From NCBI GenBank assembly GCA_024654065.1, contig JANLIQ010000028.1, positions 1-25,990 on the forward strand: DNA of 25,990 nt, given 5' to 3'. The position numbers and the translations under genes are program-made. Source of the DNA: Candidatus Berkelbacteria bacterium. GTDB taxonomy: Bacteria; Patescibacteriota; UBA1384; 2-12-FULL-50-11. Under the pieces are notes generated by a model, which saw nothing but the letters and a program-made list of their open reading frames with translations, was not told the DNA's origin and ran no database searches. Positions 19,693 through 25,990 of the stretch are shown one piece after another (position 1 is the first letter of the stretch; the number at the start of each line of letters is the position of its first letter).

Positions 19693-20628
19693 ATGAAAAA
19701 TAAATTCTTTCGCATTCTTATCTCTGTCATTGTCTTGGCGATATTAGGAGTGGGCGGTTACTTTGGCTACCAGTACAGTCAGCGTGGCCCGAACCAAGAA
19801 AAGTTATTAAAAACAGCTCGTGAGGCCTACCCTGATGACGCACGTTACGTAAGCTTTGGCGCCAACTACATGTTCGCGGTTTCCGAGTCTTTCAATGTCG
19901 ATGAGTCTACGATGCCTGGCGTTCAGCTGCTCATCTCAACCGGCTTGACCGACCTTAAGATCGACAATTTTGAGCAGCTCTTTGACGCTGCAATTATTGC
20001 CGTTCAACCCATCGCCGAGATTAAGGCAAACGATAATGGTGATGTCAGTACCTATGTTAAGAAGACCCTACTACCTGACTTAAAGAAGAACCTCGGTGGA
20101 GATATTAAAGTTAAATATTCCACGCCTGGTAAATTCCGAGTTGCGACAATTACCGTACACAAAGACGGTAAACTTGTTCGCCAGCTTCACATCCAAGGCG
20201 GTGCCCACCCAGTTATGGTAGCGGCTAAAGAAAACAGTGACGCCTACTACGAGACCGTTTCAACGCTAATCGGGGTTGAGGATGCCACCGGCAAGGACGA
20301 GCTCGAACCTATCAAAAAACTTATTGAATCAAGTGTAACTCTGGCTCAGCAAGGAAAGATTCAGGAACTATTCAATAGCGGTTCGGCAGAGTTTAAAGAG
20401 AAAACCAACGTTAAAGACCTTACGGCAGCAACTAACAACGCCAAGTCTTTCTTGTCGCGTAACGTTGTTGCCCCTGGCGGTACTCTCCTGGGCAACGCTT
20501 TCACTGGAACTCTGACATTCAACTCAACGAAAAAAGAGGAAGAGCCGGGACTCGGTGCTGTTCACCTGGCTAAAGTGGATGGGGTTTGGAAGCTAAACGG
20601 CCTATCCCTGCCTGCACCGAAGAAATAA
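19693..20628 (+). CDS. Anchored exported protein B, paralogue of the preceding gene
   Basis: A 311-residue protein with anchor ILISVIVLAILGVGGYFGYQY (about residues 8-28) and an extracellular domain in two parts. RYVSFGANYMFAVSESFNVD, MPGVQLLISTG and NFEQLFDAAIIAVQPI match the YYISFDDYYYEIP, VPGGQFLYNTG and SLESLFNDGAIAVQALIPL blocks of the gene before it, and the end GAVHLAKVDGVWKLNGLSLP matches its WKLFTLQLP end. Sequence identity is modest outside these blocks, so the duplication is old. It has its own promoter and ribosome site (AAAGGTGG). The stop lies 3 bases from the end of the convergent DedA gene. Confidence 0.72.
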   Translation: MKNKFFRILISVIVLAILGVGGYFGYQYSQRGPNQEKLLKTAREAYPDDARYVSFGANYMFAVSESFNVDESTMPGVQLLISTGLTDLKIDNFEQLFDAAIIAVQPIAEIKANDNGDVSTYVKKTLLPDLKKNLGGDIKVKYSTPGKFRVATITVHKDGKLVRQLHIQGGAHPVMVAAKENSDAYYETVSTLIGVEDATGKDELEPIKKLIESSVTLAQQGKIQELFNSGSAEFKEKTNVKDLTAATNNAKSFLSRNVVAPGGTLLGNAFTGTLTFNSTKKEEEPGLGAVHLAKVDGVWKLNGLSLPAPKK

Positions 20629-20631
20629 CAT

Positions 20632-21243
20632 TTAACAATCTTTCATTCCAGATACTTTTTCTTTCGGCTTAGAGCGAAAGAAACGAACGAAGGCAAAGAT
20701 TGCTAGTGCCCCCACGATAATGCCAATGCTAATAAAAATGTGGGCACCGGGTGATCTCTGCCAAAGAACAACTAGTAAAGCACTTATTCTCATTGTTGGG
20801 TAAACGAAGATAAGGGTGCCAATCAGACTCCAGAAGAGAAACGGCCAGAACGGAAATTCGGCCACTCCCGCTATTAATGAGGACCACGGTCGAACATAAC
20901 CTATCAAACGTGTAGCTAAGACTGTAATTGAGCCGTATTTGTCATACCAAAGACGAACGGCTTTTTCGGCTTCGCAAAACTTTTTACTCTTGGCAAAGCG
21001 GTGAGCCAGTCCTCGTTTGAACCAACGACCTATTCCATAGGCAACAATTGCGCCTATCATATGCGAGGCAACGATAAACCAATACATAGGCCAGAAAGAA
21101 TACCGACCTTGGGTTATAAGGTGTGAGGCAACTAGGAATGCACCCTCTGTTGGTAGGGGAATACCAATATTCTCAATTAGCATCGAAACAAAGATTCCCA
21201 GTAGGCCGTAGTGGCCAACTAAACTAATTAGGCTCTCAAGCAT
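20632..21243 (-). CDS. DedA/VTT-family membrane protein
   Basis: A 203-residue integral membrane protein. The re-entrant motif ENIGIPLPTEGAFLVAS (residues 24-40) has the E..xPxPxE pattern, and RLIGYVRPWSSLIAGVAEFP (about 112-131) is the second DedA signature with its essential arginine. Hydrophobic segments at about 5-23, 50-72, 128-157 and 166-190 fill out the fold. DedA proteins act as lipid scramblases or transporters, for example of undecaprenyl phosphate or phosphatidylethanolamine. It starts 2 bases after the PIG-L gene ends, in a GT4, PIG-L, DedA order that suggests synthesis and flipping of a glycolipid (inference). Confidence 0.9.
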   Translation of the reverse strand: MLESLISLVGHYGLLGIFVSMLIENIGIPLPTEGAFLVASHLITQGRYSFWPMYWFIVASHMIGAIVAYGIGRWFKRGLAHRFAKSKKFCEAEKAVRLWYDKYGSITVLATRLIGYVRPWSSLIAGVAEFPFWPFLFWSLIGTLIFVYPTMRISALLVVLWQRSPGAHIFISIGIIVGALAIFAFVRFFRSKPKEKVSGMKDC

Positions 21244-21245
21244 TT

Positions 21246-22049
21246 TTACAGAATTGCTTTTGCAAACAATTCATTCCGGCGATCAAACGATTGCAAGAGT
21301 TGTCTCAGAATAGGATTAGCTAGCGATATTTGACTGCGATAGCTGTTAATTGCCGCTCTTTTCCTAGTTTGTTCATCCGTAGATGCAACGAAGACTTCCC
21401 AGTCGTATTCGTCAGTTAACTTCAAAGGAGGCAGTAGGTACTTTTCTGATGCATCGCCGATCGGTCGGGGATAGCGATCCGAGTGAATTAGAAAAAATAG
21501 GGTCGTGAACTTAGCTACTGTAGTCGAAAGAGTCTGAACGGCCCTTCCAGAGGCAGCGTGATCTGGATGTTCATCTTCGATAAGGGTGGTAATAACAATC
21601 GTTGGTTGGAAGTTTTTTATCTCATCTCCTAAACGAACTACAAATTGATCGTACTCGGTCTTCGATGATAGTTCGCCGTCAGGAAAATCAAAGAAGATTA
21701 GCTGATCTTCCGTGAGACCGAGTTTTGCATCAGCTATGACCGCCTCATCATGTCGGATCTCCTTCTTACCGTGCTTATTACCGTCCGTAGCAAATACTAC
21801 TTCAACCTTGGCACCAGCCGAAACGGCACGCTGGATATAATCACCTGCGCCCAACACCTCATCATCTTGATGCGGGGCAATTACTAAGACCCGGTCAGCT
21901 GAAGTTGGTGAATTAATCGAGCCTAGAAGCGAAAAGCTTGCTTGGGGTAGGGTATCCAGACCGCTAAGATAGAGCCCGAGGCCGATACCAGCGGCAACAA
22001 TTAGCCCTAAAATTAACTTCTTCCAATTAGTGCGCCAGTAGTTGTACAT
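21246..22049 (-). CDS. Membrane-anchored PIG-L/LmbE-type deacetylase
   Basis: A 267-residue zinc-dependent N-deacetylase with an N-terminal helix (LILGLIVAAGIGLGLYLSG). PHQDDE (about residues 59-64) and EDEHPDH (about 158-164) carry the zinc ligands and catalytic Asp; RHDEA is the third conserved block. Such enzymes remove acetyl from GlcNAc-linked lipids or thiols. The ATG at 22049 is preferred to that at 22088: GAGGA sits 6 bases before it, while the upstream ATG has no ribosome site and lies deeper inside the glycosyltransferase gene. With this start the overlap with the upstream gene is 23 bases. It probably acts on the product of the GT4 enzyme encoded just before it, as in other GT4/PIG-L pairs. 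Confidence 0.85.
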   Translation of the reverse strand: MYNYWRTNWKKLILGLIVAAGIGLGLYLSGLDTLPQASFSLLGSINSPTSADRVLVIAPHQDDEVLGAGDYIQRAVSAGAKVEVVFATDGNKHGKKEIRHDEAVIADAKLGLTEDQLIFFDFPDGELSSKTEYDQFVVRLGDEIKNFQPTIVITTLIEDEHPDHAASGRAVQTLSTTVAKFTTLFFLIHSDRYPRPIGDASEKYLLPPLKLTDEYDWEVFVASTDEQTRKRAAINSYRSQISLANPILRQLLQSFDRRNELFAKAIL

Positions 22050-23184
22050 ATAAGTCCTCGAATAATTGTAAACTTTTTCGGAGCTCATGTTCGGTGGCGG
22101 TTTGAATAGCAGCTATCGAGAGCTGGGCGCGTAGGTCGGAATCATCTAGTAGTTTCTTGATCTTAGTAGCTAGATCTGTCGAAGATCCCGCTTCAAATAA
22201 GAGACCGTTTTGACCATCGTGAATCAGCTCTGGTAGAGCACCCCAGTTGGCGGCTACCACTGGTTTTCCAGCAGCTAATGCCTCTAGGGTTGTGATGCTC
22301 TGGGTTTCCATTGAGGCAATAACATAAATATCTGCTACCTGGTAAAGCGCAACCAGATCAAGTGAGTGGTGGGGTATCAAGCCGGTAAGTGTCGCCCATT
22401 GGCTTAAGCCACGCTTATCTATCTGACGAGCCAAGGATAATTGCTTATCGCCACCGCCAACCAGGAGCAAGTGGCATGGTATTTGGGCTCTAACCTGCGC
22501 GAAAGCATCGATAAGTATATTAAGTGACTTATCTTTGTCTAATCGTCCTAAATACAAGATTATTGGCATGTTTGGTAAGTTGTAGGCCTTCCTGGTCTGC
22601 TCAAGCGGAATGTACGCAAAGAATCTTTCGATATCCACGCCATTACTTAGCGCACAAAGCGGTACCTTGACTCCTAATCCTCGAAGGTAATCTACCGTTG
22701 TGTAACTCGGTGCGATAACGGCTTGGCACTGGTTATAAAATTTAACATACTTTCTGCGTAGCCAAGATAAAACCATGGACCGGATAGGCCTTGGTAAATA
22801 AGCCCCGACATAATCGAGCATGAAGTGGTTAGAGGCAACGGTTGGCACTCCGTGATTGGTAGCTGATTTTTGTAAGTAGCGGCTCATTGCCATCGGGTCG
22901 TGGACATGGACAATATCGGGTTTCACTTCCCGGAATATTTTTTCAGTGATCCTGCCGGTGAAAACTGGTAGATAGAATCCTCTACGGGCAGGGTTGGGGA
23001 TCGACCTAACACGGTAAATTGTTAGGTTGTCTTGATGCTCAACATAGCTTCTGAGCGATCGGGATGGCGCAACAATGAAAACTTGGTGCCCGTGTTCTAT
23101 TAAATACTGAGTTAAAAGATCTACTCCGACTGCTACACCAGAAACATTAGGTTTGTAAGAAAGAGTGCCAATTAGTACCCGCAT
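22027..23184 (-). CDS. Glycosyltransferase family 4 (GT-B fold)
   Basis: A 385-residue retaining glycosyltransferase. The N-terminal domain starts MRVLIGTLSYKPNVSGVA, with GGV-like NVSGVAVGV for donor/acceptor loops and DIVHVHDP (90-97). The linker has SNGVD (180-184), and the C-terminal domain has LYLGRLDKDKS (210-220), VGGGD (242-246) and the E-x7-E pair (E293, E301) in METQSITTLEALAAGKP. The pattern is closest to lipid-directed enzymes such as diacylglycerol glucosyltransferases or GlcNAc transferases. It is first in an operon with PIG-L and DedA genes. On the minus strand TATTCT lies 7 bases before the ATG and GGAGG directly abuts it, so either leaderless or SD-assisted initiation is possible. 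Confidence 0.9.
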   Translation of the reverse strand: MRVLIGTLSYKPNVSGVAVGVDLLTQYLIEHGHQVFIVAPSRSLRSYVEHQDNLTIYRVRSIPNPARRGFYLPVFTGRITEKIFREVKPDIVHVHDPMAMSRYLQKSATNHGVPTVASNHFMLDYVGAYLPRPIRSMVLSWLRRKYVKFYNQCQAVIAPSYTTVDYLRGLGVKVPLCALSNGVDIERFFAYIPLEQTRKAYNLPNMPIILYLGRLDKDKSLNILIDAFAQVRAQIPCHLLLVGGGDKQLSLARQIDKRGLSQWATLTGLIPHHSLDLVALYQVADIYVIASMETQSITTLEALAAGKPVVAANWGALPELIHDGQNGLLFEAGSSTDLATKIKKLLDDSDLRAQLSIAAIQTATEHELRKSLQLFEDLYVQLLAH

Positions 23185-23271
23185 CCTCCATAGAATACAG
23201 GGAAAGGCAGTTTTCTTCTAACCCCAAGGATCGTCGTACTTGTGAATTAACTTGGTCAGCGTACGCTGTAG

Positions 23272-23692
23272 TTGAGGGGAGGTAGGATTACTACTGCTAA
23301 CACTTTAGTGCTACTTTTCGCCTGGATCGGTATTGTTGATACGGTTTATCTTATTTACCATCTCATCACTAAAACCGATGTTGCTTGTCCGTTCTTCCCG
23401 CCTGAATGGTGCCGAACTGTTCAATACGCCCCTCAGAGCCGAACCCTTGGTATTCCCAATCCGATTCTTGGATTCTGTATGTATGTGGTGTTACTACTCC
23501 TTATGTATGTCTTTATGCCAGCCGTCTGGGCCTACTGGGCAGTTCGGGTAGTAATTACAATAGGTTTTCTTGTTTTCAATGTATTTCACTTACGTTCAGG
23601 GATTTGTCCTTAGGGCTTACTGTACCTGGTGTGTTATCTCTGCGATCAACTTTATCGTAATGTTCGTCGCCAGCTTCTACCTCGCTAGGTAG
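23272..23692 (+). pseudogene. VKOR-like disulfide-bond protein gene with an apparent +1 frameshift
   Basis: The first frame (23272-23613) encodes a VKOR-type membrane protein: helix LVLLFAWIGIVDTVYLIYHL, then the loop cysteines in ACPFFPPEWCRTVQ (C39, C47), GIPNPILGF and two more helices, but it stops at RSGICP without the catalytic CxxC. The next frame, from about 23570, encodes SMYFTYVQGFVLRAYCTWCV, then SAINFIVMFVASFYLAR and TAG at 23690-23692: this is the missing VKOR CxxC (CTWC) and last helix. Joining them near GGTTTTCTTGTTTTCAATG (23563-23581) restores about 139 residues. The cause may be a real mutation, an assembly error in a T-run, or recoding. The start is unsure: TTG at 23272, or ATT at 23287 just after GGGGAGGT. 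VKOR reoxidises DsbA-type partners outside the membrane. Confidence 0.75.
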
Positions 23693-23696
23693 AAGC
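23673..23696 (+). terminator. Hairpin spanning the end of the VKOR-like gene
   Basis: GCTTCTACCT (23673-23682) pairs with AGGTAGAAGC (23687-23696) around CGCT. The second-frame stop (23690-23692) lies in the right arm. No T-run follows. Confidence 0.55.
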
Positions 23697-23795
23697 CCCT
23701 GTCACTCGAAAGTTCTATCTTGCATTTCTCTTGCCAAGTGCCATGATTTATTTAAGTAAGATAGCGTTAAGAACCTAGGAAGGACTTAAACAACA

Positions 23796-23879
23796 ATGAT
23801 GTGGTACTGGTGGGTCGTTATAGTCGTTGTCGTCATCGCCTTGATTTGGTGGTGGTCGTCAAAAGGCAAGACTCAGTAA
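23796..23879 (+). CDS. Tryptophan-rich 27-residue membrane microprotein
   Basis: The frame reads MMWYWWVVIVVVVIALIWWW then SSKGKTQ and TAA: one membrane helix bracketed by Trp/Tyr belts and a short basic cytoplasmic tail. AGGAAGGA (23777-23784) lies 11 bases upstream. The aromatic-belt pattern and basic tail argue for a real product, although a 27-codon frame can arise by chance. Function unknown; regulation of a membrane complex or a small toxin-like peptide are possibilities. Confidence 0.55.
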   Translation: MMWYWWVVIVVVVIALIWWWSSKGKTQ

Positions 23880-23942
23880 AAGTCGCTAAGTCGACAAGTC
23901 TAGGCTTAATTTAGCATAGTTTTTAAGGGTTTCCTTACCGGC

Positions 23943-24089
23943 ATGTTTTCTGGCACCGCAATAGGACTGTTAATTTTGCTGGGAGTGTGGGAGTTGACTT
24001 GGAAGGCTTGGGGAAAGTGCTACGATTGTAATATAAGGAGGTGCGTATGTTGTTTGGACATCCAAAAGATAAGTCGTTCATGGCTGTAG
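23943..24089 (+). pseudogene. Possible remnant of a DUF5652-like membrane protein gene
   Basis: The frame starts MFSGTAIGLLILLGVWELTW then KAWG, which resembles the beginning of DUF5652 proteins (a helix with VWELxWKxxALW), but it then runs into unrelated sequence (GKCYDCNIRRCVCC) that contains the ribosome site of the next gene and stops at 24087-24089. The resemblance covers only about 25 residues, so this is tentative. Confidence 0.3.
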
Positions 24090-24268
24090 CTATCTGTGTG
24101 ATACTGGCCGGTGTGGTATTTTTCGTGTTTGGTGTGCTTGGTTGGTGGGTAAACGTTGCTGCCGAGCAGAACCTAGTCGCTTTTCCTTCATTGAAGGCGA
24201 TGGGGGGATTGGTAATTATGGCTCTTGGCTACATCCAGCTGGAGCTAGGCTTGTTACGAAATAAATAG
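24047..24268 (+). CDS. Small two-helix membrane protein, unknown function
   Basis: A 73-residue protein with two hydrophobic segments, MAVAICVILAGVVFFVFGVL (about 12-31) and a second at about 50-67, joined by GWWVNVAAEQNLVAFP. AAGGAGGT (24035-24042) places the start at the ATG at 24047 (4-base gap) rather than the GTG at 24041, which lies inside the ribosome site. TACGAT about 30 bases upstream with TTGGAA 16 bases before it is a possible promoter. It is followed after 6 bases by the next membrane-protein gene, so the two form an operon. Confidence 0.72.
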   Translation: MLFGHPKDKSFMAVAICVILAGVVFFVFGVLGWWVNVAAEQNLVAFPSLKAMGGLVIMALGYIQLELGLLRNK

Positions 24269-24274
24269 ACTACC

Positions 24275-24775
24275 ATGAGTAATAGATTGGTCCGTTTTTT
24301 ATATGTCCTGGTTATTGGACTGCTGTTTGTGGCGTTTATTGGCTTTGGCTTAGCAACCTTCTATAAAGCACCGAAAGCTCCTGACTATCCAATAGAGCTA
24401 TCATATCCAGCGCCCGTCAAAGATGGCACTACCGACCAAGCGTCACTCCTGAAGCAAAAAGAATTCGATAAAACACAGAAAGATTACCAGAGTACGATGT
24501 CAAGCTACAATCTCTACGCCTCTATTATTCTTATCGCTATTGCCGTAGTGGTCTTAGCGATCTCGATGTTGGGCTTAGAAAAAGTCGAGGTAATCGGTGA
24601 TGGCCTTACTCTCGGTGGGGTTTTCACCTTGCTTTATGGCTTAGGACGGGGGATGACAGTCGAAAACGACATCTTCCGCTTCATAGCGGTAACGGCTGGA
24701 CTAGTGATTATCTTGATTCTGACTTACCTAAAATTCATCAGACACACCTCTACCGAACCAACATTGGGACACTAG
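24275..24775 (+). CDS. Four-helix membrane protein of a Patescibacteria-type family
   Basis: A 166-residue protein: helix 1 (VLVIGLLFVAFIGFGLATFY, about 11-30), an extracellular loop with APKAPDYPIELSYPAP and a helical stretch (KEFDKTQKDYQSTMSSYN), then helices at about 81-100, 109-125 and 136-153. GDGLTLGGVFTLLYGLGRG before the third helix and RFIAVTAGLVIILILTYLKF at the end are conserved-looking; I recall similar hypothetical proteins in Patescibacteria but cannot confirm. Function unknown. It ends 3 bases before a clear terminator hairpin, which closes the two-gene operon. Confidence 0.7.
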   Translation: MSNRLVRFLYVLVIGLLFVAFIGFGLATFYKAPKAPDYPIELSYPAPVKDGTTDQASLLKQKEFDKTQKDYQSTMSSYNLYASIILIAIAVVVLAISMLGLEKVEVIGDGLTLGGVFTLLYGLGRGMTVENDIFRFIAVTAGLVIILILTYLKFIRHTSTEPTLGH

Positions 24776-24778
24776 GAG

Positions 24779-24816
24779 AAGCGCCCGACACATGGGACGG
24801 GCGCTTTCGTTGCTTT
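24779..24816 (+). terminator. Intrinsic terminator after the two-gene membrane operon
   Basis: AAGCGCCCG (24779-24787) pairs with CGGGCGCTT (24798-24806) around a 10-base loop; TTCGTTGCTTTT follows. The GC-rich 9-bp stem with T-rich tail is typical. Confidence 0.85.
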
Positions 24817-24851
24817 TGGAGTCTTACTGACCCCGTAGGTGTATGCCCAGG

Positions 24852-24879
24852 ATGACAATTCCTGGTATAGGTGTAGGAT
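24852..24879 (+). promoter_or_regulatory. Leaderless promoter of rmuC, overlapping an inverted repeat
   Basis: ATGACA (24852-24857), 16 bases, TAGGAT (24874-24879), then 9 bases to the ATG: the same geometry as the TCGACA/TAGAAT elements. CCAGGA-TGACAAT-TCCTGG (24847-24865) is a 6-base inverted repeat over the -35. Confidence 0.55.
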
Positions 24880-24888
24880 TAGTAGACA

Positions 24889-25956
24889 ATGTCGAGTGAG
24901 TTATATTTACTTGTTGGCGTAATTGTTGGAGCAATAGGTACCTTTGTTCTGCTTAAAAATCGGGGTAACGATCTAAAGTCCGCTACTGAGCATTTGGTAA
25001 TGCTAGCCAAAGAGAAGATGGCCGATGACAAGAAACAGTTTGCGACTGATTTAGACGGTAAGAAGGACGCGATTAAAATCATGATAGAAGAGATCGGAAA
25101 GCGACTCAAAGATACCGACGACAAATTAGTCAAAAGTGAGGAGCAACGAATTTCTGGATTTTCCGCTCTCGTAAAAGAACTCGAAAGCCATAAGCAGCTG
25201 ACGAGCCAACTGCAGGGCAGTACTGATCAGTTAAAGAACATCCTTTCCAACAACCAGATGCGCGGTGCCTTCGGTGAGCGTATAGCCGAGGATCTTTTAA
25301 AGATGGCTGGTTTCGTAATAAACCAAGATTATTTTGTACAGGATAACTCAGGGGAAGGAAGACCAGACTTTACGATCGTTCTACCAGATAAGACTAAGGT
25401 TAATATCGATGTGAAGTTTCCCTACCAGAACTTGCAGAAGTACGTCGAAGCTTCAAGCGCAGAAGAAAAGAAACGACACTTCGATCAGTTCCAGCGTGAT
25501 GTGCGAGAAAAAATTAAGCAGATCGCTACTCGTGACTATATCAACCCTGACGACAATACCGTAGATTTTGCTGTTGCCTTTATCCCCAACGAGATGATCT
25601 TTAGTTACATTTACGAGCAGTCAAATAACATTTGGGAGGAGGCGATGCAGAAAAAGGTTGTGTTAGCTGGACCGTATTCATTTGTTGCCCTCTTGCGCTT
25701 AGTCAAACAAGCTCATTCTAACTTCCGTTTACAAGCAAATATTCATCAGATTATAGGTTTAGTTCAAAAATTCCGTGGTGAATACGACAAGTTCTCCGAG
25801 TCGCTAGATACCCTCGGCGATCGGCTGGAATCAACCTCGAAGCAATTCCAAGTCGTCTCCTCCACCCGCGCCCGCCAACTCGGCCGGGTTATGGACCAAA
25901 TAGATAGCCAGCAGGTACTGGAAAGTCCTGAGAGTTCCAAGCTTCTCGACGACTAA
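24889..25956 (+). CDS. rmuC: DNA recombination protein RmuC homologue
   Basis: A 355-residue protein with an N-terminal membrane helix (LYLLVGVIVGAIGTFVLL, residues 5-22), a long coiled coil (about 25-120) and the RmuC nuclease-like domain. RGAFGE (125-130), the PD in GEGRPDF (about 156-161) and IDVKFPY (173-179) form a PD-(D/E)xK-type core with Asp160, Asp174 and Lys176. RmuC limits recombination at inverted repeats in E. coli, and is otherwise poorly understood. It is shorter than the E. coli protein (475 residues), mainly in the coiled coil. The gene stands alone behind a leaderless promoter. Confidence 0.92.
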   Translation: MSSELYLLVGVIVGAIGTFVLLKNRGNDLKSATEHLVMLAKEKMADDKKQFATDLDGKKDAIKIMIEEIGKRLKDTDDKLVKSEEQRISGFSALVKELESHKQLTSQLQGSTDQLKNILSNNQMRGAFGERIAEDLLKMAGFVINQDYFVQDNSGEGRPDFTIVLPDKTKVNIDVKFPYQNLQKYVEASSAEEKKRHFDQFQRDVREKIKQIATRDYINPDDNTVDFAVAFIPNEMIFSYIYEQSNNIWEEAMQKKVVLAGPYSFVALLRLVKQAHSNFRLQANIHQIIGLVQKFRGEYDKFSESLDTLGDRLESTSKQFQVVSSTRARQLGRVMDQIDSQQVLESPESSKLLDD

Positions 25957-25990
25957 GCTACTTTCATCTCATCAGGTTTGGTAAACTAAG

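Noticed and set aside
22050..22088. The earlier ATG of the PIG-L gene at 22088
   Set aside because: It has no ribosome site, while GAGGA sits 6 bases before the ATG at 22049, which also puts the start just before the anchor helix.

Overview
The window most resembles a chromosome segment of a Patescibacteria (Candidate Phyla Radiation) bacterium, probably Candidatus Saccharibacteria or a close relative. This rests on dense short genes, many small membrane-anchored exported proteins of types common in that group, an eukaryote-like ITPase, a lone dihydroorotate dehydrogenase, a GlsB/YggT stress cluster, and ordinary use of TAA, TAG and TGA as stops (so not the UGA-glycine code of SR1/Gracilibacteria). 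The lineage call is inference; there is no rRNA gene here.

Layout. 1-2100: nucleotide housekeeping and small enzymes (HIT fragment, ITPase, nucleoside deaminase, small membrane protein, P-loop kinase). 2236-3268: three-gene envelope/stress operon (GlsB-like, YggT-like, anchored helical protein). 3355-6497: accessory islet with a GrpB-like nucleotidyltransferase, a truncated copy of a YdeI-type gene, an exported protein, a BrnT/CopG-like toxin-antitoxin pair, an intact YdeI-type gene, and a minus-strand operon of two tiny proteins plus a caspase-like (clan CD) protease candidate; the 59-residue first gene of that operon lies at 6318-6497. 6654-15359: mostly single-gene units (methyltransferases, degenerate M23-like anchored protein, SDR, anchored alpha/beta hydrolase, DHODH, CodA-like amidohydrolase, conserved small proteins). 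15704-20628: a very large repetitive secreted surface protein, ended by a textbook cUUCGg terminator and followed by two related anchored exported proteins. 20632-23184 (minus): GT4 glycosyltransferase, anchored PIG-L deacetylase and DedA protein, which look like an envelope glycolipid unit. 23272-25956: a VKOR-like gene with an apparent frameshift, tiny membrane proteins, and rmuC.

Transcription is distinctive. Many genes are preceded by a promoter of the form TCGACA, 16 bases, TAGAAT, with the start codon only 6-9 bases after the -10 box, so the mRNAs should be leaderless. The spacer itself is conserved (GGTTCGGGAG just before TAGAAT), the element often starts directly at the stop codon of the gene before it, and there is a long form with a 47-base gap. 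Genes inside operons and the large surface protein instead have Shine-Dalgarno sites. The surface protein has a strong AGGAGG but no ATG, GTG or TTG at proper spacing: it appears to start on AUA.

The strongest candidates for something undescribed are the caspase-like three-gene unit, the dispersed leaderless-promoter element, and the AUA-initiated surface protein with its exported partners.
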